Shown here: one piece after another, positions 62,052 to 64,000 of the stretch
How the letters are laid out: each line of letters begins with the position of its first letter
How positions within the stretch are numbered: position 1 is the first letter of the stretch
Origin: Bacteroides intestinalis
GTDB taxonomy: Bacteria; Bacteroidota; Bacteroidia; Bacteroidales; Bacteroidaceae
Direction of reading: 5' to 3'
DNA length: 64,000 bases
Assembly (NCBI RefSeq): GCF_902364365.1
Contig: NZ_CABJDN010000002.1
Location: 620,155-684,154 of the forward strand
The notes under the pieces: model-generated
The model's database searches: none
What the model saw: only the letters and a program-made list of their open reading frames with translations
What the model was told of the DNA's origin: nothing
Translations under genes and position numbers: made by a program

Positions 62052-63197
62052 ATGAGTAGTTACAACAAGAATCTGGTATTTACGGCTGCGTGCATCGGCA
62101 TGTGCTTCTTTGGCATTTCGATGATCACCCTGGGGGCGGTACTGCCATCCCTCACCACTAAACTGGCTCTGGATAACCTCCAGACAACTGCACTGGTGAC
62201 GTTCCTGCCTCTCGGCTTACTGGGAGGTTCCCTGCTTTTCGGTCCTATTGTAGACCGCTTCGGCCATAAAGCGCTACTGCTACTCAGCTGTCTGGTTGTG
62301 CTCCTCGGACTGGAAGGAATAGCTTTCTTCACAAGTATTCCGCTATTACAGGTCTCTATTATCAGCATCGGATTGGGAGGTGGTATTCTGAATGGTGAAA
62401 CCAATGCTTTGGTAGCAGACATCTCCGACGAAGCAGAAAAAGGCTCACGTCTCAGTCTGCTCGGGGCGTTCTATGGCATCGGCGCATTGGGTATTCCTGT
62501 ATTATTAAGCTTCCTGTCTGAATACTATTCTTTTGAAATCATCCTGCAAGGTACAGGTATGGTCATGTTGATTGGTATTTTGTTCTGCCTTGGGATACGC
62601 TTCCCTGCCCCGAAACAACCGCAAGGATTTCCTATTAAGGAAGGATTGGGACTATTAAAGGAAAGTAGTTTATTATTGCTTAGCCTCATCCTCTTTTTCC
62701 AAAGTGGCATCGAAGGGGTTTGTAATAACTGGACTACTCTTTATTTGGGACAAACCACCAGCATCCCTGAAAACCGGGCACTTATAGCGCTGACTTGTAT
62801 GGTAGCCGGATTGACCGTTGCCCGCCTGTTGTTGGTAGTCCTTTTCAAGAAGATAAAGCAAGAGACGGTTCTCCGCACCAGTTTGATTACTGCTGTGATA
62901 GGCTTTGCACTACTGACATTCGCACCCGGTTTTGCACGTGCTGCCGTAGGTATGGTACTTATCGGTGCAGGACTGGCATCCACTTTCCCGGTCATACTCA
63001 GCATTATCGGCAGTCGTTATGCCTCCTTATCGGGAACGGCATTCAGTGTAGCCCTTGTTATTGCTCTTATCGGGCAGACACTGTTGAACAGCCTCACCGG
63101 GATTATCTCACAGGGATACAGTATTGTTGTATACCCGTATATGATGATAGTTTCACTGTTGGTTATGCTTCTATTGTTTAAACGTTCACTCAAATAA
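62052..63197 (+). CDS. MFS transporter, probable sugar importer
   Basis: A 381-residue membrane protein with about 12 helices in two halves. The MFS loop between helices 2 and 3 reads LLFGPIVDRFGHKALLLLSC (the GxxxDRxGxK/R pattern). Helix-rich segments continue with IGLGGGILNGETNALVADIS and the C-terminal AGFARAAVGMVLIGAGLAST-like stretch (FARAAVGMVLIGAGLASTFP). It is 51 bases after the ROK gene and 34 before the SIS gene, so the three form an operon for one sugar. Sialic acid, N-acetylmannosamine or glucose derivatives are candidates given nanH and nagB nearby, but specificity is not encoded in visible motifs. Confidence 0.85.
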   Translation: MSSYNKNLVFTAACIGMCFFGISMITLGAVLPSLTTKLALDNLQTTALVTFLPLGLLGGSLLFGPIVDRFGHKALLLLSCLVVLLGLEGIAFFTSIPLLQVSIISIGLGGGILNGETNALVADISDEAEKGSRLSLLGAFYGIGALGIPVLLSFLSEYYSFEIILQGTGMVMLIGILFCLGIRFPAPKQPQGFPIKEGLGLLKESSLLLLSLILFFQSGIEGVCNNWTTLYLGQTTSIPENRALIALTCMVAGLTVARLLLVVLFKKIKQETVLRTSLITAVIGFALLTFAPGFARAAVGMVLIGAGLASTFPVILSIIGSRYASLSGTAFSVALVIALIGQTLLNSLTGIISQGYSIVVYPYMMIVSLLVMLLLFKRSLK

Positions 63198-63231
63198 AAG
63201 AAATTATTTACCCCCTAAAAAACAGAAAATT

Positions 63232-63993
63232 ATGTTAGCACTTGAATGGTTAAAAAACGCGCATGGCATCATGGAAAAACTGGAAGCCACGCAATTGGAG
63301 AATATCAAAAAGGCAGCCACCGTTATGGCAGATTCTATCGAAGCCGGTCGTTGGGTACACACGTTCGGATGCGGCCATGCCACTATCCCTGTTGAGGAAA
63401 TGTATCCGCGTATCGGTAGTTTCGTAGGTTTCCACCCGCTGTGCGAACTCCCGCTGACATTCTTTACACAAATCATCGGACAGATGGGTATCCACCAGTT
63501 TCTGTTCCTGGAGAGAGCTGAAGGATATGGACAGGAAATTATGAAGAACTATGATTTCGATGCTAAAGATTGCATTTGGATATTTTCTCATACAGGTATC
63601 AATGCAGTAAATATCGACATCGCATTGGAAGCCAAGAAGCGTGGCATGAAAGTTATTGTTTACGGTTCGGCAGGAGAAACAGGTGACAAAGCAAGCCGCC
63701 ATTCCAGCGGTAAGAACCTGTTCCAGCTTGCTGACATTGTAGTAGACTCTTGCGTGCCCTTAGTAGACGCTTCCGTGCCCTTGAAGAATCATTTCGATAA
63801 AGTAGGTCCGTTGTCAACCCTCAGTTTCGTTACCATGGTATGGATGACTATCACCACAGTTGCCGAGATTCTGGCAGATCGCGGTGTGCATCTGTATATC
63901 CATCCATCTCACAACGTTCCGGGAGACACGACAGCCCACGAACGACTGGATGCCGCTATTGCCGAATATCAGAAGAAAGTAAAAATCCTCTAA
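63232..63993 (+). CDS. SIS-domain sugar-phosphate-binding protein
   Basis: A 253-residue protein of the SIS (sugar isomerase) superfamily, complete 7 bases before the window end. VHTFGCGHATIPVEEMYPRI and WIFSHTGINAVNIDIALEAK (the usual SxSGxT phosphosugar loop appears as SHTGIN) and KVIVYGSAGETGDKASRHSS are the main blocks; ASVPLKNHFDKVGPLSTLSF follows. Members isomerise or deaminate phosphosugars or act as sugar-phosphate sensors. With ROK kinase and MFS importer it suggests a pathway of uptake, phosphorylation and isomerisation of one sugar. The precise reaction is not told. Confidence 0.85.
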   Translation: MLALEWLKNAHGIMEKLEATQLENIKKAATVMADSIEAGRWVHTFGCGHATIPVEEMYPRIGSFVGFHPLCELPLTFFTQIIGQMGIHQFLFLERAEGYGQEIMKNYDFDAKDCIWIFSHTGINAVNIDIALEAKKRGMKVIVYGSAGETGDKASRHSSGKNLFQLADIVVDSCVPLVDASVPLKNHFDKVGPLSTLSFVTMVWMTITTVAEILADRGVHLYIHPSHNVPGDTTAHERLDAAIAEYQKKVKIL

Positions 63994-64000
63994 CCAGTAG

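Overview
The window reads as a chromosomal stretch of a gut Bacteroides species. Evidence for this is the SusC/SusD pair, a hybrid two-component regulator, the LpxC-FabZ fusion, many promoters of the Bacteroides type (TTTG, about 20 bases, TAnnTTTG), weak Shine-Dalgarno signals, and typical secreted families (DUF3244, DUF4153, DUF5123-like). The species cannot be fixed from the sequence alone. No rRNA, tRNA, CRISPR array, transposase or integrase was seen.

Region 1 (1-12 kb) is mostly housekeeping on the + strand: the end of purM, a small membrane protein, prfA, a DUF4153 membrane protein and pyrF. A frameshifted RhuM-Fic gene and an HD phosphohydrolase follow. Then comes the lipid A block lpxD, lpxC-fabZ, lpxA, a pRiA4b ORF-3-like protein and miaA.

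Region 2 (12-25.7 kb) holds envelope and stress genes. It has a secreted Ntn-hydrolase, several thioredoxin-like envelope proteins, and a BlaI-type repressor in an operon with a TlpA-like protein and an unusual M56 sensor-peptidase/TonB/plug-like/CarboxypepD fusion. A hemerythrin protein overlaps a LuxR regulator whose receiver lacks the phospho-acceptor Asp. A 586-base gap carries a candidate small RNA and a perfect 22-base inverted repeat. A minus-strand cluster follows: SPFH protein, secreted alpha/beta hydrolase, ribbon-helix-helix protein and membrane protein.

Region 3 (25.8-40.4 kb) is a compact pectin utilisation locus: a hybrid two-component regulator on the + strand, facing a minus-strand set of pectate lyase PL1, pectin methylesterase CE8, SusC, SusD and a surface lipoprotein. 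The PL1 and SusC promoters share a sequence block at the same distance from the -7 box, a likely operator for the regulator.

Region 4 (40.4-47.7 kb) has a TonB-linked outer-membrane barrel downstream of a membrane-anchored TPR/LuxR-like regulator, with five phased TCTATAT repeats between them. MalY/PatB, a CPBP protease and MenA follow.

Region 5 (47.8-52.5 kb, + strand) encodes a Cof-type HAD phosphatase, a PIF1-like helicase with TPRs, a YrdC/Sua5 protein and an AI-2E family transporter.

Region 6 (52.5-64 kb) is centred on amino sugars: DUF3244 protein, a second TPR/LuxR-like regulator, sialidase, an unknown protein, nagB, an FprA flavodiiron protein and a YhcC-like radical SAM protein on the minus strand; then, across a 535-base gap with an 11-base tandem repeat, a ROK kinase/regulator, an MFS transporter and a SIS-domain protein on the + strand. 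Together these suggest release, uptake and catabolism of sialic acid or hexosamines.
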